Positions 6,100 through 13,471 of a stretch of 33,366 nucleotides of DNA are shown here, in pieces. The first letter of the stretch is position 1. The number at the start of each line of letters is the position of its first letter. The notes under the pieces were generated by a model. That model made no database searches, was not told the origin of the DNA, and worked only from the letters and a program-made list of their open reading frames with translations. Source of the stretch: a virus; the IMG/VR virus record IMGVR_UViG_3300030012_000639, positions 1 to 33,366 of that record, one strand, 5' to 3'. The position numbers were made by a program, and so were the translations under genes.

Positions 6100-6495
6100 T
6101 TAAACCAGTAAGAGACGTTTGAAGAAATCGTCCCAATCGTAAGGAGGAGTGAGACTATAAAATATATCACTGTTCCAATTAACTTTCCCATCTAAAAATT
6201 CCATCAAACTGTAATCTTGTATATCAAATACTCTTATCTCTTTATCTTTCTTTACTAAAATCAAACACTTACCACCACTCTTACATCTGTTGTGCATCCA
6301 GACAATCTGAAACTCTGTCAGAGTAAGTTTATTTCCTGTAATTGACTTTAACTCGATCCACGTTTCTTTGCCTTTGTAACATATATTTACATCAGGCACT
6401 CCTTTCGCTGTCCCACCCGTCTCGATCCTCTGAACGTGGGCTTCTTTGGGTACAGCATCTTTCAGCTGTTGCCAGAGTGAAGCTTCTTTTGGCAT
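6100..6495 (-). CDS. VRR-NUC domain nuclease (131 aa)
   Basis: A single-domain PD-(D/E)XK nuclease of the VRR-NUC family. E25, then G32-V33-P34-D35, then E48-L49-K50 give the E...GxPD...ExK active site. Q63 in the following helix is also a usual position of the fold. Stand-alone phage VRR-NUC proteins are thought to cut branched DNA such as replication or recombination intermediates, acting like Holliday junction resolvases. The start is supported by a near-perfect AAGGAGGT. It overlaps the HTH gene by 34 bases and closes the replication operon before promoter element D. Confidence 0.82.
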   Translation of the reverse strand: MPKEASLWQQLKDAVPKEAHVQRIETGGTAKGVPDVNICYKGKETWIELKSITGNKLTLTEFQIVWMHNRCKSGGKCLILVKKDKEIRVFDIQDYSLMEFLDGKVNWNSDIFYSLTPPYDWDDFFKRLLLV

Positions 6496-6701
6496 TCATA
6501 CCTCCTTCGATGGAAAGCGTAATAATCTCCTTGTCCTTCTAAACACCGAGTCACGATCTGCCAGACTCGAGCTTTAGTAATCCCAAACTTCTCTCCGATG
6601 GCTTCCATAGTCATCTTCTGATTAGTGTATAGATCAAATATTTCTGCATTGCGTTCTTCGTAAGTAGAAATCTGTTCTTGCGTAAGACTTCGTATTCTCA
6701 T
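6462..6701 (-). CDS. Helix-turn-helix protein, sigma-70 region 4-like (79 aa)
   Basis: Residues about 30-52 form a helix-turn-helix: MTMEAIGEKFG then ITKARVWQIV, closely similar to sigma-70 region 4 (TLEEIG..FGVTRERVRQI). There is no region 2, so this is not a complete sigma factor. The ATG at 6701 overlaps the TGA of the DNA polymerase gene (ATGA). It is a good candidate for a phage transcription regulator, and a possible ligand of the repeated intergenic boxes, though this is inference. The C-terminal tail is basic (about residues 64-74). Confidence 0.65.
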   Translation of the reverse strand: MRIRSLTQEQISTYEERNAEIFDLYTNQKMTMEAIGEKFGITKARVWQIVTRCLEGQGDYYAFHRRRYECQKKLHSGNS

Positions 6702-8563
6702 TTAGCATCGCCCCAAGTTTGTCCTTTTTCGTAATCTACTACCAAAGGTACTTTCAACTCGACGCAGTTGACCATCCGATCTATTATTATTTCTGCCTCT
6801 TCCTCCGATCTAACCGAGAAATCTAACTCGTCGTGTATCTGTAAATGTGGTACTAGTCCTTCCTTCCAGAGATCTAGCATCGCTAGTTTAGTCATATCCG
6901 CAGCCGATCCCTGTATCAGCCGATTCAGTGCCTTATATGTAAATGATCGTTTGAGATTATCTCCGTATTTATCTTTAGCCTCTTGCAGTGGCAGAGGAGC
7001 TTGTTTCTCATGATGTAAGTATCCGACCCCCTCCCATAAGTCGAAGTGACATTGTCGACCTCCGAGAGTTGTTATATATCCTCGTTGGGTAGCCATCCGA
7101 GAACACATGTCTTGTAATCCTCTTATGAACGGTACTCGATCGTGGTAAGTATTTAGCAGAGCGAGAGCCTCGTCAGTTTCTAATCCGAGTTCACGAATCA
7201 ACTTATCTTTGCCCATGCCGTAGGTCAAACCAAGGTTTATATCTTTAGCTTGTTTCCGAGGGATGTTAGCCATATCAGCTACGATCTGGTGAAAGTCTGC
7301 ATCTTGGCTCGAGTAAGCTTCTACTGCTTCATCTGCCCCTGTCAGACCGAGTAGTGAAGCGTAGTGCACTGTAATCCTGGGTTCTTGTTGGGAGTAATCG
7401 AAAGCTCCCCAATGTGCTCCTTCTTCTGGGATAAACAATGATCTAATTAGTTTGCCGATCTCTGGGTCTCGAGCTGGTACTTGTTGTAAGTTTGGGTTCG
7501 AGTAACTAAACCGACCAGTCACGGTTCCTCCACCATCGTTTCGTAGTGGGTGAGCTTCAGCATGAATTAATCCGTCATCGTCTACGTGTTCTAAAATCAT
7601 TCCGTCGATAAACGTAGTCCGAGCTTTATTTAACTTCCGAGCAGCTACTAACATCTTTGGTAGTTCATGTTCGTGGCTCTCGAGCCAGTTTGCTTGAAAA
7701 CTAGCCATACCTTTCTCGGTATGTGGATACCATATGTCATTCTTTTTAAAAGCTTTTTCGATCGAAGCGTTCGACCAGATCTCTACGTCGATCCCAAACT
7801 TTCTTTTAAACTCTACTAAGATTTGTTGTTCTTTTTGTGAGAGCTCTTTTGAAAGTTGCTCTGTCCGATCTAAATCGATCCGAACACCACGCCATCGCAT
7901 CTCGATCAGTAATGGAATTAGAGCACACTCTAAATCGAAGATCTTTTGTAGTCCCTCAGTCTCGATCCTCTTCTTAAATATTTTCCATAACTTTAGAGTC
8001 ATTACTGCATCTTGTTCAGCGTATGGCCCGACATATTTTGCAGGGAGTGCCCACATCCCACTCTTTTTATCTACGCCCCATGCTTTCGAGGCACTCTCTA
8101 AAAGAGTTTCATCTTTCGACTCAGCTAAGAAATCTTGTCCTAGATTATTTAAAGAATACGACCACCTGTTCTCATCAAACAACGGGGCAGCAAACATCGT
8201 ATCACGGATATCACATTTTAGTTCGATCTCATAAGCTTTTAACCACCCTACATCGTAAAGTGAATTATGGAAAACAAGCGTACCTTTATGATTTTCAAGG
8301 GTATTTTTGAGCCAGCGTAAGACTAACTCTTCATCTAAGTTACCTCCACCATCATGGCAGATAGGTAAGTATCCACTCCAACTATCTCCAGCTATAGCAA
8401 TACCAATTATTGCACCGTCACCTGTTGGCCATCCTGGGCCTTTAATATGTAAGTTAGGGTCTCGTGTTTCTAAGTCGACTGCTAATGTTTCGTAAGGATC
8501 GAAAGAGGGTAAGACAGACGGAGCTGACCAATCACTCTCAGGTTGAATCAGGGGTATCTGCAC
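6698..8563 (-). CDS. polA: Family A DNA polymerase with 3'-5' exonuclease (621 aa)
   Basis: Replicative polymerase. N-terminal DEDDy proofreading domain: D30/E32 in AVDLETRDP, D104 in HNSLYDVGW, and Y181/D185 in YAEQDAV. All catalytic residues are present. Polymerase domain: motif A D389 (DYSQQEPRI), motif B R436-K440-Y448 and motif C H577-D578-E579 (QIHDEL). There is no 5' nuclease domain, as in T7-type polymerases. The position equivalent to E. coli Phe762 is Leu444 (R436, K440, L444, Y448 keep the spacing), the variant linked in viral metagenomics to slower or temperate viruses. The start is GTG at 8563 with AGGTG upstream, overlapping the gene before by 26 bases. Confidence 0.95.
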   Translation of the reverse strand: MQIPLIQPESDWSAPSVLPSFDPYETLAVDLETRDPNLHIKGPGWPTGDGAIIGIAIAGDSWSGYLPICHDGGGNLDEELVLRWLKNTLENHKGTLVFHNSLYDVGWLKAYEIELKCDIRDTMFAAPLFDENRWSYSLNNLGQDFLAESKDETLLESASKAWGVDKKSGMWALPAKYVGPYAEQDAVMTLKLWKIFKKRIETEGLQKIFDLECALIPLLIEMRWRGVRIDLDRTEQLSKELSQKEQQILVEFKRKFGIDVEIWSNASIEKAFKKNDIWYPHTEKGMASFQANWLESHEHELPKMLVAARKLNKARTTFIDGMILEHVDDDGLIHAEAHPLRNDGGGTVTGRFSYSNPNLQQVPARDPEIGKLIRSLFIPEEGAHWGAFDYSQQEPRITVHYASLLGLTGADEAVEAYSSQDADFHQIVADMANIPRKQAKDINLGLTYGMGKDKLIRELGLETDEALALLNTYHDRVPFIRGLQDMCSRMATQRGYITTLGGRQCHFDLWEGVGYLHHEKQAPLPLQEAKDKYGDNLKRSFTYKALNRLIQGSAADMTKLAMLDLWKEGLVPHLQIHDELDFSVRSEEEAEIIIDRMVNCVELKVPLVVDYEKGQTWGDAK

Positions 8564-8870
8564 TTAAAAGCACCTGTGGTTGTGAGTGTCTAATGTGATG
8601 TTCTACTAAAAACAAATATCGTCTCAAGTCTCCGATATCGTCGAGTAAACCGTTCTCGCCATCGTATCTACGACCAGCTTCGAAGATGTCGTAGTTACAA
8701 GATTCAGCCTGTTGTTCGATACGGTCGAACTTTCTAGCTAACATCATAAACGCACCTGTACCGCCTCGTCGTTTCCAGGAGTCGCCGTAAGATTTTTCAG
8801 ATTCGATTAGACTAGCAATATCGTTCTGCGCGATATCTTTCATCTCCATCCACTTAGGATCTAGTGGCAT
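8538..8870 (-). CDS. Nmad1/DUF1599-like phage protein (110 aa)
   Basis: A conserved phage protein with segments 'KSYGDSWKRRGG', 'GAFMMLARKFDRIE' and 'LLDDIGDLRRYLFLVE'. The pattern, YGxSW followed by an R-rich helix and a DDxxDLRRY helix, looks like the DUF1599 family, called nucleotide modification associated domain 1 because it sits beside base-modification genes. I recall this from the family's appearance and have not searched. The start is ATG at 8870 with GGGAG seven bases upstream. A longer frame to 8960 would overlap the TS-like gene by 107 bases and lacks support. It lies between the TS-like gene and the polymerase. Confidence 0.6.
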   Translation of the reverse strand: MPLDPKWMEMKDIAQNDIASLIESEKSYGDSWKRRGGTGAFMMLARKFDRIEQQAESCNYDIFEAGRRYDGENGLLDDIGDLRRYLFLVEHHIRHSQPQVLLSADTPDST

Positions 8871-9924
8871 TTTTAATCTCCCATTTGATTTGTCTTCTTT
8901 TAATCCAGTGGAAGCAGGCTTGCTGCCAATCCTCCGCTTTAATTGTCGCAAGGTGAGCATAGGCGTCCTTATAATCTCGTTCTTTATGGGCTTTGTAAGA
9001 TGCTACCATCGGTAACATCACGTCAGGGAAAAATGTATTTGTATATTTGTCCCCGTCAAAAAAGTCATATGAAAATTTATCTACAGGTTCTGGCTTTCCT
9101 GCTTCTCTAGTAGGTAATGCTCTATGTATAAAATCTTCACATTCTTTTAAGAATGTAACAGGGTTGTTTACTAAAGGGTAATGTGGGTCAGGATAAGTGT
9201 TTGTATACCATGATCCTAAGCCCTCGATAGGAATATCTTTTACTTTATCCCAGACAGTGTTTTCGTAAACATGAAAGCTATCACTAACTTGGTAATACGG
9301 CCCCATCTCTAGTTCTAAAGAAGCAGCTATATATTCTTGTAACACGGACATATGGACAGCGTTAGCACCGTAAGCTCCCCATAACATATCATTCGATCTA
9401 TTACAGACAGTCATCTGTAATTTGTTATCTCGGATCTTAAAGTAGATATTTGTATTACAAGGGATGTCTTTACTAGGGCTATCAAGATCTGCGAAAGGAT
9501 CCCACATCTGTAAAACCACACGACGAGTATCGGGATCTTCACTTAACATAACAATCACTTGTGTAAGTTGATCTCGATCAAAGCGGTTACGCCAACGATG
9601 TCCATAAGCACCGTTAAGTGTTTGATTATCATCGGAAAACTGTGCCATGCCGCTGTTGAAATATAGTAATTTACTAAGATCGTTAGACCCTGCTAACATC
9701 CAAATTGATTCGAATAAATGAAAGAAAGGATTAGCGTCTCGTTCTGCACTAAATAAAACTCGTTCCCATGGCTTCTGGTAAACAGTAGTTACAGGAGTTA
9801 TTGCTTCTCGAGTCATACCGTTACGGCTTTCTTGCTTTCTATAGTTGACGCTCTCTGGTCCTCTAAAGAAATCAATACCTAACTGCATAGCCCTGTTCAC
9901 ATTACGAGCACTAATCACTTTCAT
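8854..9924 (-). CDS. Thymidylate synthase-superfamily enzyme, possible dUMP hydroxymethylase (356 aa)
   Basis: Carries the fold's signatures in order: E72 (FHLFESIWMLAG), GAYGHRWR (105-112), the phosphate-binding arginines R134-R135, the nucleophile C156 in DIPCNTN, NRSND (175-179), N188 in WGAYGAN, and H218/Y220 in SFHVYEN. Compared with ThyA, the strand after Cys and the RSND motif look more like T4 dCMP hydroxymethylase. The base-reading residue, however, appears to be Asn (N188), not Asp, which points to dUMP as substrate. The enzyme would make dTMP or 5-hydroxymethyl-dUMP from dUMP and methylene-folate. The hmdU-kinase-like gene nearby favours the second, by inference. The ATG at 9924 overlaps the gene before by 14 bases. 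Confidence 0.8.
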   Translation of the reverse strand: MKVISARNVNRAMQLGIDFFRGPESVNYRKQESRNGMTREAITPVTTVYQKPWERVLFSAERDANPFFHLFESIWMLAGSNDLSKLLYFNSGMAQFSDDNQTLNGAYGHRWRNRFDRDQLTQVIVMLSEDPDTRRVVLQMWDPFADLDSPSKDIPCNTNIYFKIRDNKLQMTVCNRSNDMLWGAYGANAVHMSVLQEYIAASLELEMGPYYQVSDSFHVYENTVWDKVKDIPIEGLGSWYTNTYPDPHYPLVNNPVTFLKECEDFIHRALPTREAGKPEPVDKFSYDFFDGDKYTNTFFPDVMLPMVASYKAHKERDYKDAYAHLATIKAEDWQQACFHWIKRRQIKWEIKNATRS

Positions 9925-10147
9925 ACAAGCTCTCCGTGTTTAAGTTGATAATGTGTTCGATCTGTAATCGACTTATCTCCTTTCCTTCTAAAGATAAACA
10001 CCAATAGATAGCGTCTAGTGCGTCTGTCTTCTTATTCGGAAGACTATGATCTCGCATACAGGCTTGTAGGAATCTACCGTAGTAATACATAACTGAGTCG
10101 GTAAACTCTTCCTCGGCTTCTATTATGTGTTGTTTAAGTCTCCCCAT
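9911..10147 (-). CDS. Hypothetical helical protein (78 aa)
   Basis: Unrecognised small helical protein with several acidic and aromatic residues (EEEFTDSVMYYYGRF at 13-27) and one or two Cys. The ATG at 10147 has AGGAG seven bases upstream, placed inside the end of the gene before. It sits between the hmdU-kinase-family gene and the TS-like enzyme and overlaps both, so it may be an accessory part of that pathway. No motif supports any particular role. Confidence 0.6.
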   Translation of the reverse strand: MGRLKQHIIEAEEEFTDSVMYYYGRFLQACMRDHSLPNKKTDALDAIYWCLSLEGKEISRLQIEHIINLNTESLYESD

Positions 10148-11067
10148 CTGCTTTCTCCTTTCTCTATATCTTCTATTAGTGGCATATCTAAATTATCGTA
10201 ATCGTAAACACTACGAGTCCGTCCTTCTTGTTTCATAATCCGCGAGTATTTATCGAACTCGCAAAGTCCTCCTTCTACTTCTCTCATCTCAAACGGCATA
10301 CGATAATGCTCGTCTGTCTTGCTAATTCCTGGGATCGACAGTTCAGATATACAAATATCGTATAGATCCTGCATCTCTGATAACCAATCGTGGCTACGCT
10401 TACAAAACTCTAGCGGTCTACCAGTTAATCTGTTTAGACCTCTCATAGCTCCTGGCCCTGCATTAGCCCACTGACAAATATCTGTTGCGTTTTCTAATAA
10501 ATAAGTATGTCGTAGATCAGTAACCATCTCATAAGCAACGAATGGCCCTATGTATGGGAACCGTAATAAGTATTGCCATGCATCAGCTAACGTATTTAAT
10601 CTTTCTAAATCTTCTAAGATACGTTCTCGCTCGACCCAAATATGAGTTACACACTCTGCTACACCAGTTACTTTATCCATGCGGTTAGGGCTTTTTACAA
10701 TGTAAGCACCCGTCACCCATTTAGGTTGTTTGTAAATTTCTTCGATAGCTTTCTTTCGATCCCACTCGATATGTAGATTATGATCAAGTAATGTCCTGCC
10801 TGTTTCTATCAAGTTAAAGAATCTAAAAGCTACTGTAGCCATAAAAACTTCTGGCTTATCTCGTAACGGTTGTCGTATATGAGTTCTAAACCAACGAGTA
10901 GTCCGATCATCCTCCCTAAACACCTGACAAAACTTAAACTTCTGTAAGATCTCATCCTGTGTCCAAGGAGGCTTTTCTTGTAGATCCTCTTTCTTTATCC
11001 GAATGCGCTCACGTTCCTCTATCCAGTACAGATAGAGAACTAGCTCCTCCGATAAGAAACGGTTCAT
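10123..11067 (-). CDS. 5-hmdU DNA kinase helical-domain family protein (314 aa)
   Basis: Shows the conserved blocks I know from the all-helical family first called alpha-glutamyl/putrescinyl-thymine pyrophosphorylase and now the 5-hmdU DNA kinase helical domain. In order: FCQVFREDDRTTRWF (about 46-60), FRFFNLIET (81-89), VTGAYI (118-123), FPYIGPFVAYEMVTDL (170-185) and ANAGPGAMRGL (202-212). Members act on 5-hydroxymethyl-uracil in phage DNA, priming thymidine hypermodification. No Walker A loop is seen, so a partner kinase domain may be missing here or encoded elsewhere. The ATG at 11067 overlaps the methyltransferase stop (ATGA). A start at 11088 is also open. The last 70 residues are acidic and unassigned. 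Confidence 0.75.
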   Translation of the reverse strand: MNRFLSEELVLYLYWIEERERIRIKKEDLQEKPPWTQDEILQKFKFCQVFREDDRTTRWFRTHIRQPLRDKPEVFMATVAFRFFNLIETGRTLLDHNLHIEWDRKKAIEEIYKQPKWVTGAYIVKSPNRMDKVTGVAECVTHIWVERERILEDLERLNTLADAWQYLLRFPYIGPFVAYEMVTDLRHTYLLENATDICQWANAGPGAMRGLNRLTGRPLEFCKRSHDWLSEMQDLYDICISELSIPGISKTDEHYRMPFEMREVEGGLCEFDKYSRIMKQEGRTRSVYDYDNLDMPLIEDIEKGESRWGDLNNT

Positions 11068-11921
11068 TTTGGTTTTCGTAATATCCATGCACAGTTATTC
11101 GCTATCTCTGGGTAAAATGTAGCAGCTACCACTCGTAGAAACTGTTTACCGAATCGAGCTTTTAATATGTCGAACTGGTCCTCAGTCCATCTCATCTCGC
11201 CTTCCTCTCGCATATCTTTCTGCATGGCTTTACGCAAACGAGGCATCTGGCAAAACGTTCCGACTACGATATCAAGTTCCCAGTTTCTAGTTAATTCATC
11301 GTGTAGTTCTCTAAAGCCCCACTCGTAAACATGGTCTTCAGGGAGCTTATCGTTCGACCCATCGTGATTAGGTGTAGAGACGTAAACTAATCCTCCTGGA
11401 CGTAACACTCTATGTGCATCTTCGAGCCACGGTCTGATGAACTCAGGTTTCATGTGCTCTATAACTTCTGTAGTCCAGAAGAAGTCAATGCTTTCATCTT
11501 CTACATCGAACTTAGGATTGACTGTTAAGTCTTGTATGTCTAACCGACCAGTAAAGTTTTTAAACCATGCTGAGTCCATCACTTGTCCTGTTGGACTATG
11601 GAACCCAGCTTTCTCTGTTAAAACAGCGGGGTCGATGTCTACACCGACATACGATCTAATTATGTCACGCTTCTTTACGGTGTACGCTTTGTACAGGTTC
11701 CTAAGTACCCATATCTCACCGCAACCCACTTCTAATGTATCTATCGGTCTGCCGAACTTATTAGATTCTTCAATACACAGAGAAGAAATCTTGTCGTATC
11801 TCGTCATGTGTGTAATTTCATCTGGTCGCCAGTTGCCTAGTAAATTAGCGTTGGCAATATCCATTCGCGTGTTTTTACTATCGTTCACGTTTTCAGTGAG
11901 TTTCTTTCTAATCGAAGCCAT
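11064..11921 (-). CDS. Class I SAM-dependent methyltransferase (285 aa)
   Basis: Rossmann-fold methyltransferase. Motif I LEVGCGE (63-69), the acidic end of strand 2 in VGVDIDP (D95), then the DFFWTTEVIEHM block (147-157) and the LRPGG turn (173-177) before strand 5. The specificity region after that has no N/DPPY motif, so it is not a standard DNA amino-methyltransferase. It resembles the Methyltransf_11/25 group acting on small molecules, sugars or hydroxyl groups. It leads the unit that runs into the hmdU-kinase-like, TS-like, Nmad1-like and polymerase genes, with a clear AAAGGAG before ATG 11921. Action on a modified thymidine is an attractive but unproven inference. Confidence 0.85.
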   Translation of the reverse strand: MASIRKKLTENVNDSKNTRMDIANANLLGNWRPDEITHMTRYDKISSLCIEESNKFGRPIDTLEVGCGEIWVLRNLYKAYTVKKRDIIRSYVGVDIDPAVLTEKAGFHSPTGQVMDSAWFKNFTGRLDIQDLTVNPKFDVEDESIDFFWTTEVIEHMKPEFIRPWLEDAHRVLRPGGLVYVSTPNHDGSNDKLPEDHVYEWGFRELHDELTRNWELDIVVGTFCQMPRLRKAMQKDMREEGEMRWTEDQFDILKARFGKQFLRVVAATFYPEIANNCAWILRKPK

Positions 11922-11944
11922 ATTATTCTCCTTTCTTAATTAGT

Positions 11945-11981
11945 ATTTTACTTTAGCCCTTTACCGAAAGTAAACGACTAA
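11945..11981 (-). promoter_or_regulatory. Repeated promoter-like element E (19-nt class)
   Basis: Box TTAGTCGTTTACTTTCGG (11981-11964), matching the consensus at 15 of 18 positions, then TAAAAT (11950-11945) 19 nt after GTTTAC. The helicase stop TAG lies inside the box, as at element A. Nested inverted repeats (CTTTAG/CTAAAG around TTTAC/GTAAA) overlap the box. It precedes the methyltransferase gene. Confidence 0.55.
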
Positions 11982-13471
11982 AGCGGAAAGTATTTTTGCG
12001 TCTGAGGTTCTATTAAATAGAGATTCTCTTTCGCCCTAGTTAGACCCACATAGAAGACACGCGACTCATCGTCTGGGTTATTCTGAAACGATTTGTATAC
12101 GCGACTTGATATATCTGTCAGCAGTATGACATTACTTGCCTCACCTCCTTTTGCTGCATGGATCGTGGATAGTCGTATCCTTGGTTCTTTCGTAATCTTT
12201 TCACCTCTACGAAGCATCGCTCGGATATAACTCCTCTCATCTACCGAAACACCTGTAAAAACATCGTACCAATATTCGTTAGGAAGATTGGGAATGTGTT
12301 TCTTAGCTGTATCATATGATATTAAAGTATCAAAGTCGATTTTCTCGAGGGAGGTAGGTGTCCGAAGCTTTAAATAATTTAAGACTTTGGTAAGTTGTGC
12401 TACGGGTATCGGCTCTCCTTTCCTAAAACTTTCCCAAGATTGCACTGCCATGATCTTTCTTTCCGAAACACTAGGTTTATTTTTAGTTTGGTAGAACCAT
12501 CCTTCGGATCTGCAGTGTTGTTCTATACTGTTTAGTAGATAATTTGTTCTTGCTAAGACTAACCAGTCATCATGTTCCATGTCTATCGTTTCGTAAGATG
12601 GCTCCCATGAAACGTGGCCTTCTTCTTTTCTAGGATTCCAGGTTTTATGCACTCGAGATCCTACTTGTCCGATACAACGTTCTGCAAGAGTATGGATAGA
12701 TCTAGGGATTCTATAAGACTGTTTAAGAACCATCGCGTCCTTAGAGTTACGGATCAGGTAATCAACATCTGCGCCAGCCCAACGATAGATAGCTTGATCA
12801 TCATCCCCTGCTATATAAACACGATCCGCAGAGTCACAAAGCTTTCTAACCACTGCCCACTGTAGAGGAGATAAGTCTTGTGCTTCATCTACAAACATCA
12901 CGTCTAATTTAGGAGCGTGACCACGATCTAAAAACATCTGGAGCATATCGGTGTAGTCGATAAGTAATCGGTCTCGCTTAAATAGTTTTAATCCGTTAGC
13001 GAATCTTTCCAATTCAAACCAGCCTACTGCATCATCTGCTTCATGCCACTGCGTTTCTAAATCTACTTGCCTCATCCTCGCAAGGTTTTCTATAAACAAC
13101 AGTCTGTCATCTTTAGAAATACCAGAGATATGTCCCTCGTCAGTATTTACTGCACCTTTTAATCTAAGATTTAGTTTCTCGTTTAGATCGTAAATATCCG
13201 AGGAGGACATCACACTATCTTTAGACAGACCTAACTGTTGAAAGCAAAGTGAATGAAGTGTTCTAAAATACGGTAGTTGGTTTTTCGTTATAGCAAACTT
13301 AGACATAGCTCGAGACTTACCCTCTTGCACTGCCTGTTTAGTAAACGTAAAGAATCCAATATCTTCTGGACAAGTACCGCGATCTAGTTCTTCTTCTAAC
13401 AAACCTAACAGTGTACTAGTCTTACCTGTTCCAGGAGGCCCAAGAATTACCTGTGTATCAGAGGAGAGCAT
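11978..13471 (-). CDS. UvrD/Rep-like superfamily 1 helicase (497 aa)
   Basis: ATP-driven 3'-5' DNA helicase type. Walker A GPPGTGKT lies near the N-terminus (about 11-18), the Q-like and Ia segments follow (FFTFTKQAV), then motif II VDEAQDL, motif III GDDDQAIYRWAG, motif IV SYR, motif V TIHAAKGGEA and motif VI YVGLTRAKENL near the C-terminus. It is shorter than UvrD (about 720 aa), with reduced accessory subdomains. The ATG at 13471 overlaps the primase stop as TGATG; a GTG one codon earlier is possible. Coupling to the primase suggests it works at the phage replication fork, in place of a DnaB-type helicase, which is not seen here. Confidence 0.92.
   Translation of the reverse strand: MLSSDTQVILGPPGTGKTSTLLGLLEEELDRGTCPEDIGFFTFTKQAVQEGKSRAMSKFAITKNQLPYFRTLHSLCFQQLGLSKDSVMSSSDIYDLNEKLNLRLKGAVNTDEGHISGISKDDRLLFIENLARMRQVDLETQWHEADDAVGWFELERFANGLKLFKRDRLLIDYTDMLQMFLDRGHAPKLDVMFVDEAQDLSPLQWAVVRKLCDSADRVYIAGDDDQAIYRWAGADVDYLIRNSKDAMVLKQSYRIPRSIHTLAERCIGQVGSRVHKTWNPRKEEGHVSWEPSYETIDMEHDDWLVLARTNYLLNSIEQHCRSEGWFYQTKNKPSVSERKIMAVQSWESFRKGEPIPVAQLTKVLNYLKLRTPTSLEKIDFDTLISYDTAKKHIPNLPNEYWYDVFTGVSVDERSYIRAMLRRGEKITKEPRIRLSTIHAAKGGEASNVILLTDISSRVYKSFQNNPDDESRVFYVGLTRAKENLYLIEPQTQKYFPL

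Noticed and set aside
6462-6701. Phage sigma factor
   Set aside because: Only the region 4-like HTH is present; no -10-binding region 2. Called HTH protein only.
7734-8234. Plus-strand 166-aa ORF within the polymerase gene
   Set aside because: Antisense to the proofreading and linker regions of a clear DNA polymerase; Ser/Phe-rich shadow composition.
8871-8960. N-terminal extension of the Nmad1-like gene
   Set aside because: Would overlap the end of the TS-like gene by over 100 bases, and the internal ATG at 8870 has a proper GGGAG.
8854-9924. dCMP hydroxymethylase
   Set aside because: RSND resembles T4 gp42, but the base-reading position appears to be Asn, not Asp, and no dCTPase/glucosyltransferase genes are near. 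dUMP as substrate is more likely.
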